From: MRBY01 sp943371005
Lineage (GTDB): Bacteria > Cyanobacteriota > Cyanobacteriia > Cyanobacteriales > MRBY01
Length of the DNA stretch: 64,000 nt
NCBI GenBank assembly: GCA_943371005.1
Contig: CALRTB020000001.1
Span: 310,001 to 374,000 of the forward strand
Direction of reading: 5' to 3'
The notes beneath the pieces were generated by a model. The model did no database searches. It worked only from the letters and a program-made list of their open reading frames with translations, and was not told the DNA's origin. The translations under genes and the position numbers were made by a program. Shown piece by piece: positions 1-7,809 of the stretch. Within the stretch, counting starts at the first letter, position 1, and every line of letters begins with the position of its first letter.

Positions 1-412
1 TGTAAGGATCTAACTCCACGCCCCGTGCCTGCAATTTTTCGGCAATGATTGTTGTTGTGGCCCCCACGTCCTCAATTTCCACATAGGTTGCCGGAATATC
101 CCGCTCTTGATCGAGGTGATGATCATAAACTTCGATCTGCTTCACTTGGGGTCGATCTAGCCATTCCTGGGCTTTGCCCAGCCGTTGTCGCTGCTGGTTG
201 TCCACCACCATAATGGTTCGCAACTGTTCCGGATGGACTGAGCGCATTTCCACAAAGGGAAATTCCCCTCGATAGAGGGCGAGAAACCGTTTTACCCCTG
301 GATGCGCCCCGCCGGTCAACACCACCCGCGCCCCTACCCGCAGATAGGCCAAGCCGATCGCCGCTCCCAGGGCATCAAAATCAACGGTTTGGTGACAGAG
401 AATTACATCCAT
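1..412 (-). CDS. DHH-domain phosphoesterase, N-terminal part (possible A-adding tRNA nucleotidyltransferase), partial
   Basis: The reading frame starts at ATG 412-410 and runs off the left edge, so only the first 137 residues are visible. They begin MDVILCHQTVDFDALGAA, with the D-x-D metal motif, then VVDN and YDHHLDQE, which carries the DHH signature of RecJ-like phosphoesterases. In cyanobacteria this opening is typical of long proteins that join DHH, CBS and nucleotidyltransferase (poly(A) polymerase/CCA-type) domains. The CBS and nucleotidyltransferase parts would lie outside the window, so that fuller name is inference. A shorter DHH/bifunctional oligoribonuclease-type protein is the alternative. 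The gene is divergent from the AbiEii module, with an 81-bp shared upstream region. Confidence 0.75.
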   Translation of the reverse strand, partial: MDVILCHQTVDFDALGAAIGLAYLRVGARVVLTGGAHPGVKRFLALYRGEFPFVEMRSVHPEQLRTIMVVDNQQRQRLGKAQEWLDRPQVKQIEVYDHHLDQERDIPATYVEIEDVGATTTIIAEKLQARGVELDPY

Positions 413-493
413 AAAATTGCAGGGAAAGGAATATTTTGGGTAGGCTATACTGTGATTAAAATAACATTATGAGTCATGTTTCTTACTTAAGCT

Positions 494-727
494 ATGGCCA
501 AAGAAACCCGATCTCAAAATCTTGATCATCCTCAATATTTGCCATTTTTAGAGGCGATTTGCTGGCAAACAGAAGATGTTTATCGATTCACACCCCAACA
601 AATGCTGTCACGGTATGAACGAGGTTGGCGTTATAAAGATATTTTTCAGCCTCCTCAAGGAGAAGAGTTGGAGTTTGTCCAACGTCTGGCAAAAGAATAT
701 CATTCCTGGCTCCAGGCTCAGCTGTGA
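494..727 (+). CDS. Small protein preceding AbiEii-type toxin, candidate antitoxin
   Basis: A 77-residue protein rich in charged and aromatic residues, with no membrane segment and no signal peptide. I do not recognise a named domain. It does not look like AbiEi, the usual winged-helix partner of AbiEii, which is much longer. Its stop overlaps the next start by four bases (GTGA, 724-727), so the two genes are translationally coupled. That arrangement, the small size and the toxin-like neighbour suggest an antitoxin or chaperone role, which is inference. A TATACT -10-like hexamer lies at 446-451, but there is no clear -35 and no good Shine-Dalgarno sequence. Confidence 0.6.
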   Translation: MAKETRSQNLDHPQYLPFLEAICWQTEDVYRFTPQQMLSRYERGWRYKDIFQPPQGEELEFVQRLAKEYHSWLQAQL

Positions 728-1467
728 AGTTTAAAATCCCCCACCATAATTACATTTTAGAAATTCTCAAATCCCTTGATCCAAAATTATTGCTCGATTG
801 TCAGGCTTATTTTGGTGGTGGAACACTTCTCGCTTTAGATATGAAAGAATATCGCTGGAGTAAAGACATTGATTTTATCTGCTCTGTTACTTCCCAGGGT
901 TACAAAAAACTGCGTATCCATTTATATCAGACAGGTGACCAAGGTTTATTTTTAAATAAAAATTCTTCGTTAACAATTAGACGAGCAACCACTGATCAGT
1001 ATGGGGTGCGATTGTTGGTAGAAATCAATCAAATTCCGATTAAATTAGAAATTATTGCTGAGGTTCGTTTTGAACTGGATGAGCCACGCTTCCCTTCTTG
1101 GTCGCCTGTGCCTTGCCTTAGTTTGAACGACTGTTTAACCAGCAAATTGTTAGCAAATGCTGATCGTTACATGGATAGAAGTGTCGAATCCCGTGATTTG
1201 ATCGATTTAGTTGTTTTACGTTTACACACAGAACTTTCTCAACAGGCGATCGCCAAAGCAGAAAATGCCTATGAAGTAATTCGTCCCCTGGGTGATGCGA
1301 TTAGATTCTTTCAAACACACCCTAATTATCGCCAGCAATGTTTTGAAAGTCTTCAGATAGAGCGAGACTTTTGGCCTAACGTGATTGATGGCCTGGATTT
1401 GCTCAGTGCGGATCTCAAACTTGCCCCTACCACCAGAACATATTGGGAAGAGCGATCGCCTTTTTGA
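724..1467 (+). CDS. Nucleotidyltransferase of the AbiEii/AbiGii toxin family
   Basis: A 247-residue protein starting at GTG 724, inside the stop of the upstream small gene. Near residue 32 it has FGGGTLLALDM followed by WSKDIDFI, the GG...DxD nucleotidyltransferase core of AbiEii/MenA-like enzymes. Around residues 140-165 it has TSKLLANADRY followed by SRDLIDLVVL, the conserved Lys and R-D-x-x-D-L segment of the same family. Known members act as toxins, and MenA-type enzymes add nucleotides to tRNA acceptor ends. Whether this copy is toxic is not shown. The base composition looks more A/T-rich than the neighbours, but HIP1 octamers occur inside it (near 1250 and 1452), so it is not obviously a very recent arrival. 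Confidence 0.85.
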   Translation: MKFKIPHHNYILEILKSLDPKLLLDCQAYFGGGTLLALDMKEYRWSKDIDFICSVTSQGYKKLRIHLYQTGDQGLFLNKNSSLTIRRATTDQYGVRLLVEINQIPIKLEIIAEVRFELDEPRFPSWSPVPCLSLNDCLTSKLLANADRYMDRSVESRDLIDLVVLRLHTELSQQAIAKAENAYEVIRPLGDAIRFFQTHPNYRQQCFESLQIERDFWPNVIDGLDLLSADLKLAPTTRTYWEERSPF

Positions 1468-1573
1468 TGGTAACTTCTCCCTCAAGAAACTTTGCATTTA
1501 CTAGGGAGTGGGAACAGAGCCGCTATAATGACTCACCATAAATCAAGGCTAATAAGCAAGAAACAAATCTATC

Positions 1574-2209
1574 GTGGCATCCCAGCGGATTTTAGCAGTT
1601 GTGAATGGTAAAGGGGGCGTTGGTAAGACCACTACCGCCGTCAATCTTGCCGCCATTTTTGCAGAAACACAGCAGGTTCTTTTGGTGGATAGTGATCCCC
1701 AAGGGTCAGCCTCTTGGTGGGTAGACCGTAACCCCGATGAATGGCAACTGGATGTAAGCAGAGAGCATCAACCAGATTTACTCCAAAATCTTCGACAGAT
1801 CAAAGGCTATGACCTGATTGTGGTGGATACGCCCCCAGCGTTGCGATCGCAGGCCCTCAAAACCGTACTCCGCATTGCAGATTATGTGATTTTGCCGACA
1901 CCGCCCGCACCAATGGATTTAAGTGCCTTGATTGAAACGGTGCAAACGGCCATCAATCCCATTGAGATTAATCACCGGGTACTCCTGACAAAAGTCGATA
2001 GTCGCAGCCTCCGGGAGAGCATCGATGCCCAAAATACCTTGATTGAGCTGGGGATTCCGGTGTGTCATGCTTTTGTGCGTAGTTATAAAGCCCACGAGCA
2101 AGCTGTCCTCGCCGGCGTTCCCATGACCCAAATGCGTGGTAAAAAGGCTAAGGATGCGGAAACAGATTATCGTCGTGTCGCGGACGAATTGCAACGAGAT
2201 TGGACTTAA
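1574..2209 (+). CDS. mcdA: ParA-family ATPase, likely type 2 McdA (carboxysome positioning)
   Basis: A 211-residue ParA/MinD-type ATPase starting at GTG 1574. The deviant Walker A motif KGGVGKTT is at residues 13-20 and includes the signature lysine. DSDPQGSASWW follows as Walker A', and LIVVDTPP as Walker B. Its compact length and lack of an N-terminal DNA-binding domain fit the small ParA ATPases that position cargo on the nucleoid. The next gene encodes a coiled-coil protein ending in a tryptophan close to the C-terminus, the pattern described for McdB. The McdA assignment rests on that pairing. A chromosomal or plasmid-type ParA with another partner is the alternative. A TATAAT -10 element lies at 1524-1529. 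Confidence 0.6.
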   Translation: MASQRILAVVNGKGGVGKTTTAVNLAAIFAETQQVLLVDSDPQGSASWWVDRNPDEWQLDVSREHQPDLLQNLRQIKGYDLIVVDTPPALRSQALKTVLRIADYVILPTPPAPMDLSALIETVQTAINPIEINHRVLLTKVDSRSLRESIDAQNTLIELGIPVCHAFVRSYKAHEQAVLAGVPMTQMRGKKAKDAETDYRRVADELQRDWT

Positions 2210-2214
2210 CGGTT

Positions 2215-2796
2215 ATGGCTAGCAGTAAACAAAATTTATCGGATTTATTACGGCAGGAAGCAAAGCAGGACAAAACCAAGGCTTCTGCTCCCGAAACGGC
2301 GGATAACTCACCGGAAAAACCTTCGTCAACGGCCCTTTCTCGGATGACAAAGGCGCAACTTCTGGCCCACATTGAAACTCTTTATGCCCAACAGGAAACG
2401 GTAACAGCCGCCCCTGCTGATCATGTTGATCAAACGCTGCTTACTGAGAAGGAAACCTTGGCGAGTGAGGTAAAAGCCCTCGAAGAAAAAATTGCGGCCC
2501 AACAACAGGCGATCGCCAACGCCGAGAAAACCATCAAGACCCTAAAAGCGGATTCTTCTGAAAAAGCAAAACTCGAACAAGCATTAGACGAACAACGGGG
2601 CCTCGTCGAAAAGTTGTACGGTCAAATCCAAAGCCTCGAAGCCCAACAGACGGAAAAAGAAGCCGCCATAGAACGTACCGTCGAAGAAGACCGCGCCCTT
2701 GTGCTTGCCCGCATTGCCAGTTACCAAGCGAATCTGCAATTTCCGGCACAGCCCCCCTCCAGCATCCCCGATGAGGAAATTGGTTGGTTTGATTAG
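2215..2796 (+). CDS. mcdB: Coiled-coil partner of the ParA ATPase, likely type 2 McdB
   Basis: I chose ATG 2215 (193 residues, starting MASSKQNLSDLL). A TTG five codons earlier would overlap the ParA gene, and the ATG lies only 5 bp after its stop. Residues 1-45 are polar, charged and probably disordered. Residues 65-165 are rich in Glu, Gln, Lys and Ala in a heptad-like pattern, so a coiled coil is expected. The tail ends IPDEEIGWFD, with a tryptophan three residues from the end. Described McdB proteins have a disordered N-terminus, a Gln-rich coiled coil and an invariant C-terminal Trp, which matches. Its proposed role is to form gradients of McdA and space carboxysomes. There are no carboxysome genes in this window to support it further. 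Confidence 0.55.
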   Translation: MASSKQNLSDLLRQEAKQDKTKASAPETADNSPEKPSSTALSRMTKAQLLAHIETLYAQQETVTAAPADHVDQTLLTEKETLASEVKALEEKIAAQQQAIANAEKTIKTLKADSSEKAKLEQALDEQRGLVEKLYGQIQSLEAQQTEKEAAIERTVEEDRALVLARIASYQANLQFPAQPPSSIPDEEIGWFD

Positions 2797-2880
2797 GGGA
2801 AAAACCGCCAATGCTCGGAATTCTGGGGCTTGATAGAATAGATCTCAGGATTTTTACGCAGCACATTTAACAACTCAGTC

Positions 2881-3822
2881 ATGATTAAACGGTTTTTTTA
2901 TGGGGCGATCGCCATTGTTCTGGCCTTTACCCTGATCTTTACCCCGGCGGATAACGCTTGGGCGGCCCGCAGTGGGGGACGCATTGGTGGCGGTTCCTTC
3001 CGCAGTGCTCCTAGTCGCAGTTTCTCCCCAGGCCCAGCGCGACGGGCTCCCGTTGGCGGTGGCTACGGCTACGGGTTTGGGGGCGGTTTTGGGTTCCCCT
3101 TCCTGCTGCCCTTCTTTGGATTCGGTGGTTTTAGCGGCATTTTTGGTCTTTTCATTATGTTGGCGATCGCCGGCTTCCTCGTCCGCACCTTCCAGAATTT
3201 GATGGGGGGTGGCATGAATGAGGGCGACAGTCTCGGTTACTCTGCCCCTAGTAGCAAAATTTCTGTGGCGAAGGTACAGGTGGGTCTATTGGCCCAAGCA
3301 CGGGATCTCCAGCAGGATCTAAATCGCCTCGCGAGCACCGCTGATACCGGAACCCCTGCCGGACGCGCCAAGGTTCTACAGGAATCCACCCTTGCCCTGC
3401 TGCGTCACCCAGAATATTGGGTTTATGGCGCGAGCGAATCCCTTGAGGCTGGGGTCGATGCTGCCGAAGCCAAGTTTAATCAATTGGCCCTGAACGAACG
3501 GAGTAAATTTACCGCCGAGACCCTCAGCAACGTTGACAACGAAAGGGATGTGGCAGGGAAGAGCGCCGGTGTTGATTTGGTAAAAAGCGACGGCACACCG
3601 AACGAATACATCATGGTGACAATTATCGCTGGGGCTATGGGCAAAGTTGAGTTACCGAAAGTGACCGATTCCCAATCCCTCGAACAAGCGATCCGGCAAA
3701 TTGGTGCCCTCGGTGGCGATCGCCTTTTGGCCCTCGAAGTTTTATGGACGCCCCAAGCGATTGGTGACACCCTCAGCACCGACGATATTTTGACCTACTA
3801 CCCCGACATCAATCTCGTATAG
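2881..3822 (+). CDS. DUF1517-family membrane protein
   Basis: A 313-residue protein with a clear N-terminal export signal (about residues 1-28, ending DNAWA). A Gly/Ser/Arg-rich stretch follows (28-65), then a very Gly/Phe-rich hydrophobic segment (65-102) that probably spans the membrane. The rest (120-313) is the conserved DUF1517 region found in cyanobacteria and chloroplasts. Its biochemical function is unknown. It stands alone, with an intrinsic terminator shortly downstream at 3871-3898. Confidence 0.85.
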   Translation: MIKRFFYGAIAIVLAFTLIFTPADNAWAARSGGRIGGGSFRSAPSRSFSPGPARRAPVGGGYGYGFGGGFGFPFLLPFFGFGGFSGIFGLFIMLAIAGFLVRTFQNLMGGGMNEGDSLGYSAPSSKISVAKVQVGLLAQARDLQQDLNRLASTADTGTPAGRAKVLQESTLALLRHPEYWVYGASESLEAGVDAAEAKFNQLALNERSKFTAETLSNVDNERDVAGKSAGVDLVKSDGTPNEYIMVTIIAGAMGKVELPKVTDSQSLEQAIRQIGALGGDRLLALEVLWTPQAIGDTLSTDDILTYYPDINLV

Positions 3823-3870
3823 CTAGGCCAAAATCTAAAGCAATTCAACGCAAATCATGACGATTTCAAG

Positions 3871-3898
3871 AATCCCCCATATTGAGGGGATTTTTTTT
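3871..3898 (+). terminator. Rho-independent terminator after the DUF1517 gene
   Basis: Arms AATCCCC and GGGGATT (7 bp) around a short loop are followed directly by a run of T residues. It sits 48 bp after the DUF1517 stop, so it most likely ends that transcript. Confidence 0.85.
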
Positions 3899-3949
3899 GA
3901 TTTTTATAGAAATCCATCCTAAAAATCCTCTCTTGAGTGAATGTATTTT

Positions 3950-4969
3950 TTAGGCTTTGCAGGCTTCAATGACACAAATTTCCTCGGCGGTTCTGACAAT
4001 GCGCGTGAGTTTCAAGTCCGCCGCCACCAACAGGGTTTCAAATTCCACCGCAGTGCGCTCTTTGCCACCGGGGCACATCACCAGCATATTGATGTCGAGC
4101 ATCTTTGCACCGCTGGGTTGATTGCCCTCTGGTACCACCGCTTCACAGATCAAGATTTTGCCGTCATCTGGCAGAACCGCTCGACAATTTTTCAAAATGG
4201 CGATCGCCGGCTCATCACCCCAATCGTGAATGATATGTTTGAGCAAATAGGCATCGCCCCCAGCCGGAACCGTTCTAAAGAAACTGCCGCCAATCCGTTG
4301 ACAGCGATCGCCGACTCCATGGCGGTTTAACGTCGGTGCGGCATTATCCACAACATAATCCTCATCGAACAAAATGCCCTGCAACTGGGGATATTTGGCC
4401 AAAATGCTGCCGAGCAACTCCCCATAGCCCCCACCCACATCAACAATGCTTGAAAAAGCAGAAAAATCATAATGGGCCAAAATTTCTGGCTCTTCATTTT
4501 TGGAGAAGCTGTTCATCGCCTCTTCAAAAATAGCCGCCGCTTCTGGGTGACTGCCGAAATATTCAAACACCCCCTGGCCATAGCGATGATCAAAGGCAGG
4601 TTCGCCGGTTTTGACGCTGTGGAGGATATTGCTCCAGGCTTCGTAATGTTCCGGTTCCCCTAGCATCACCACAGTGCCGCGCATTGAGCGGGGATGGTCA
4701 CTCTGAAGAAAGGCAGCAAGGGGAGTCAGGGCAAAGGTTTGGGGGACTGTTTCTTGGAAAATGCCCACACTGGCTAAGGCCCGGAGAATGCGATACAAAG
4801 CTGTTTCGTCCGTTTCGGTGAGACGGGCTAACTCATGGCAAGGTTGTTCCCCGGCTTTGAGGTGATCGGCGATCGCCAATTTTGCCGCCACATAAATGCA
4901 CTGGGAAAGCCAATAGCCAGAGGCCATTTGGAGCAATTGGGTATGGAGAGGGAGGGTCGGTGGTTGCAT
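3950..4969 (-). CDS. SAM-dependent O-methyltransferase (Methyltransf_2 type)
   Basis: I prefer ATG 4969 (339 residues, MQPPTLPLHTQ) over an ATG six codons upstream. The first ~95 residues are the helical dimerisation domain of plant/bacterial O-methyltransferases (YRILRALASVGIF). The SAM-binding motif VDVGGGYGELL follows near residue 165, and the catalytic-region motif LLKHIIHDW carries the presumed general-base histidine. Relatives include hydroxyneurosporene (CrtF) and acetylserotonin methyltransferases. The substrate cannot be told from the sequence, and no biosynthetic cluster surrounds the gene. Confidence 0.85.
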   Translation of the reverse strand: MQPPTLPLHTQLLQMASGYWLSQCIYVAAKLAIADHLKAGEQPCHELARLTETDETALYRILRALASVGIFQETVPQTFALTPLAAFLQSDHPRSMRGTVVMLGEPEHYEAWSNILHSVKTGEPAFDHRYGQGVFEYFGSHPEAAAIFEEAMNSFSKNEEPEILAHYDFSAFSSIVDVGGGYGELLGSILAKYPQLQGILFDEDYVVDNAAPTLNRHGVGDRCQRIGGSFFRTVPAGGDAYLLKHIIHDWGDEPAIAILKNCRAVLPDDGKILICEAVVPEGNQPSGAKMLDINMLVMCPGGKERTAVEFETLLVAADLKLTRIVRTAEEICVIEACKA

Positions 4970-5065
4970 ATAAAGAAAAAATCCCAACAGAAATTACTGC
5001 AATTTTAGAAATCTCCCTTTTCCTCAAAACTGCTTTGTAGGATTTATTCACGAAATGGGATCTCA

Positions 5066-5106
5066 CAAAAAAATTTCGCCCCCAGCACCGTAGACCAGAG
5101 GCGAAA
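5066..5106 (-). terminator. Rho-independent terminator for the aminotransferase gene (minus strand)
   Basis: Read on the minus strand, TTTCGCC (5106-5100) pairs with GGCGAAA (5080-5074) across a loop of about 19 nt and is followed by a T run (5073-5066). It lies about 40 bp after the aminotransferase stop. Confidence 0.7.
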
Positions 5107-5144
5107 AATGAAAATTTGCAGTTAATTTTAGAAAGCCAAATGTT

Positions 5145-6296
5145 TTAAGCGTTTTGGAAAACTGTTGCTGCTGCTTTCACGCCAGCGCCTGCCTCAAAAT
5201 CATTGTGGCCTAAGCCTTGGAGGGTGGCTTCGAGGGCGGCGATCGCCGTAATGATATCCCGGTCATGGACAAAGCCCAGGTGACCAATCCGGAAAATTTT
5301 CCCTTTGTAATCATCCTGGCCACCGGCGAGGGCGATATCAAAGTTTGTGCGCATCGCCTTGCGGATATCCTCGGCACCGAGGGGCGCGGGATCAACGGCG
5401 GTCACCGCTGTACTGGCATTGCCATCGGGGGCGAAAGTCTTTAAACCTAAAGCTTTTACTGCCGCGCGAGTGGCATCGGTTAAGCGTTGATGGCGGGCAA
5501 AAATATTCTCTAAGCCTTCCCGTTGCATCATTCCCAGGGCTGCCTGGAGCGCAAAGATTAGATTTACAGGCGGTGTAAAGGGAGTGGTATTTTTCGCTAA
5601 ATTCTTCTTCGCGGCTTTGAGATCAAAGTAGAAGCGGGGAATTTTTGCAGTTTCGTAGGCGGCCCAAGCTTTATCGCTGACGGAAACAAAGCCCAAACCC
5701 GGCGGAATCATAAACCCTTTCTGGGAACCAGAGGCGACCACATCGAGGCCCCATGCGTCAGTGGGCACATTGCAAGCGCCTAAACTGGTAACAGCATCCA
5801 CAATCATTAATGCACCGTGGGCTTTGACGTAGCGGCTGATGGTTTCGAGGTCGTTGAGGACACCGGTAGAAGTTTCTGAGTGGGTGACGACGACGGCTTT
5901 AATGTCTTTGGCAGTGTCGGCTTCGAGCTTGGCGCGGAAAACTTCAGGATCGAGGGCTTCTCCCCAGGGGGCTTGCACCTTTTCGACGTCCATACCGTAG
6001 GTTTCACAGACGATCGCCCAACGTTCCCCAAATTTACCGTTATCGCCGACGAGGACTTTATCGCCGGCATTGATGAAGTTGATCAAACCGGCTTCCATGG
6101 CACCGGTACCGCTGGCGGCGAGGCAATACACATCGTTTTTGGTTTGGAAGAGCCATTTGAGTTGTGCCGTGACCTGGGCCATGATTTCGCTAAACTGGGC
6201 GCTCCGGTGACCGATGGGGTGTTTGGCCATTGCTAGCAAAACCTGCTCCGGCACAGGGGTCGGGCCGGGAATCATCAGCATATGTTTGTCTTCCAT
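5145..6296 (-). CDS. Class V aminotransferase, alanine/serine-glyoxylate type
   Basis: A 383-residue PLP enzyme starting MEDKHMLMIPGPTPVPE. The MIPGPTPVP and HPIGHRS segments near the start are typical of serine-glyoxylate/alanine-glyoxylate aminotransferases. The Schiff-base lysine is in VASGSQKGFM around residue 190. In cyanobacteria this enzyme converts glyoxylate to glycine in photorespiration. The same family was historically annotated as the large (42 kDa) subunit of a 'soluble hydrogenase', a name not supported by the fold. The gene is monocistronic, with its own terminator. Confidence 0.9.
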   Translation of the reverse strand: MEDKHMLMIPGPTPVPEQVLLAMAKHPIGHRSAQFSEIMAQVTAQLKWLFQTKNDVYCLAASGTGAMEAGLINFINAGDKVLVGDNGKFGERWAIVCETYGMDVEKVQAPWGEALDPEVFRAKLEADTAKDIKAVVVTHSETSTGVLNDLETISRYVKAHGALMIVDAVTSLGACNVPTDAWGLDVVASGSQKGFMIPPGLGFVSVSDKAWAAYETAKIPRFYFDLKAAKKNLAKNTTPFTPPVNLIFALQAALGMMQREGLENIFARHQRLTDATRAAVKALGLKTFAPDGNASTAVTAVDPAPLGAEDIRKAMRTNFDIALAGGQDDYKGKIFRIGHLGFVHDRDIITAIAALEATLQGLGHNDFEAGAGVKAAATVFQNA

Positions 6297-6616
6297 GTTG
6301 TGTTTATCCTCGCTTAGACAATTTTTTTGAACCTGCCACCAATCCCCAAGAGCCGAGGGAGGTTCCGCAAAAGCTAAATCCTATCCTATGCGATCGCCCA
6401 GATCAAGCTACTGAGATGCCGTCTATTTATTCACGAAAAGCAAAAATTTCACGAGGCAGTGAAGAAAAACGTTAAGGATGATTGAGAAGCGTCACAAAGT
6501 CCAAAAAATCGGGGGCCAAGTTATATCCTGAAGGCACCTTAATTCACCGATCAACCGGAAGCTCGCCCTCGGTTGAGGTGGATCGAAGGGAAATGTTTTG
6601 TACGGTTCCAAAGCCA
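6297..6616. other. Intergenic region upstream of the TMEM43 gene
   Basis: A 320-bp gap between two divergent genes, so it should hold both promoters. I see no convincing gene. A perfect 7-bp inverted repeat, TCAACCG / CGGTTGA (6551-6557 and 6569-6575), lies 42 bp before the TMEM43 start and could be an operator or a hairpin in the leader. No clear -35/-10 pair was found. Confidence 0.4.
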
Positions 6617-7741
6617 ATGAGTGACCAATTTGTTGAACAAAAAACAACGGGGTATTTTCAGCGCCTCGGCAATTCCATTGTAGGAATTTTTCTGGGTGTC
6701 GTTCTCTTTTTAGCGTCCTTTGGGGTGCTCTACTGGAATGAAGGCCGGGTAGACCTCTCGAAAATTGCGGCCACGGCCACAGAAATTCCCGCCACCGGCA
6801 CTGCTACGGTAAAGGCCAATAGTTTTGTGTCGATCACAGGCAACCTCAGCAGCCCAGAAACCCTCGGCGATCGCCCCTATTTAGAACCCGGTGAATACAT
6901 TGCCCTCCGGCGCAAAACAGAAATGTATGCCTGGGAAGAGAATAGCCGCACCACCACCAAGAAAAATGCAGGGGGTTCAGAAACGAAAACAACGACCTAT
7001 ACCTACGCCAAAGAATGGGCCGAAAATCCGGATGATTCCTCGCGCTTTAAAAATCCGACCGGCCATTACAACCCCGAAAAAAGCATCGAGAGCCAAGACC
7101 TACGGGTTTCCCAGGCTCAAGTGGGGGATTATCAACTGGATGTCAATCAGCTAACGTTTCCCATCAACCAGCCCGTTAGTTTAACAGCAGCCCAGATCCC
7201 AGCAGAATCAAAAAACAAACTCAACGGCAGTTACTTATTTTTTGGGACAGGTAGCCTCGGTAGTCCAGAAATTGGCGATCTGCGCCTCAGTTATCAAGCC
7301 CTAAATAAAAATATTCAAGCAACGGTCTTTGGTGATTTAGGCAGCAGTAACCAACTCACGCCCCACCAAGGCCCGAAAAATGTGACTTTTTATCGATTAT
7401 TTCCTGGTACCCGTGACCAGGCGATCGCCAACTTAGCAAACCGACATAAGCTGATCACCTGGGGCCTACGGTTCGGGGGATTTTTATTAATGTGGATCGG
7501 CTTAAATTTAGTCGTCGAACCCCTCGGTGTTGTGCTGGATATCATTCCGTTTTTAGGGGATTTGACCCGCACCGCCACAGGTTTTGCAACGTTCATTGTG
7601 GCGGCGATTTTGTCTGGTTTAACGATTATTGTGTCGATGATTCTCCACAGTCCGATCATGATTTTCCTGGCCCTCGGTCTCTGTGGCTTCATTGTCTACC
7701 GCTGGACAAAACGCAAAAAGACCAAGGATCAACTGGCTTAG
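6617..7741 (+). CDS. TMEM43-family membrane protein
   Basis: Start chosen at ATG 6617 (374 residues, MSDQFVEQKT). The frame stays open 45 codons further upstream, but that extension is not protein-like and would put a soluble stretch before the first membrane segment. A transmembrane helix at about residues 22-44 ends in YWNEGRVDL, a hallmark of TMEM43/LUMA proteins. A long extracytoplasmic or lumenal region follows, then about three helices after residue 275. The human homologue is a nuclear-envelope protein, and the bacterial role is unknown. An intrinsic terminator follows at 7778-7802. Confidence 0.8.
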   Translation: MSDQFVEQKTTGYFQRLGNSIVGIFLGVVLFLASFGVLYWNEGRVDLSKIAATATEIPATGTATVKANSFVSITGNLSSPETLGDRPYLEPGEYIALRRKTEMYAWEENSRTTTKKNAGGSETKTTTYTYAKEWAENPDDSSRFKNPTGHYNPEKSIESQDLRVSQAQVGDYQLDVNQLTFPINQPVSLTAAQIPAESKNKLNGSYLFFGTGSLGSPEIGDLRLSYQALNKNIQATVFGDLGSSNQLTPHQGPKNVTFYRLFPGTRDQAIANLANRHKLITWGLRFGGFLLMWIGLNLVVEPLGVVLDIIPFLGDLTRTATGFATFIVAAILSGLTIIVSMILHSPIMIFLALGLCGFIVYRWTKRKKTKDQLA

Positions 7742-7777
7742 GTTCTCCCTGGTCAAGTAAAAGCTTCAAAACTCTTC

Positions 7778-7802
7778 AGGAACGGATCGCCGTTCCTTTT
7801 TT
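7778..7802 (+). terminator. Rho-independent terminator between convergent genes
   Basis: AGGAACGG and CCGTTCCT form an 8-bp stem with a 4-nt loop, followed by a T run. It lies 37 bp after the TMEM43 stop and 8 bp before the end of the convergent permease gene. Confidence 0.9.
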
Positions 7803-7809
7803 GTGGAAA

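Noticed and set aside
2200..2214. TTG start giving the coiled-coil protein five extra residues
   Set aside because: It would overlap the ParA gene, and TTG is rarer than the ATG at 2215, which fits the spacing and the start MASSKQN better.
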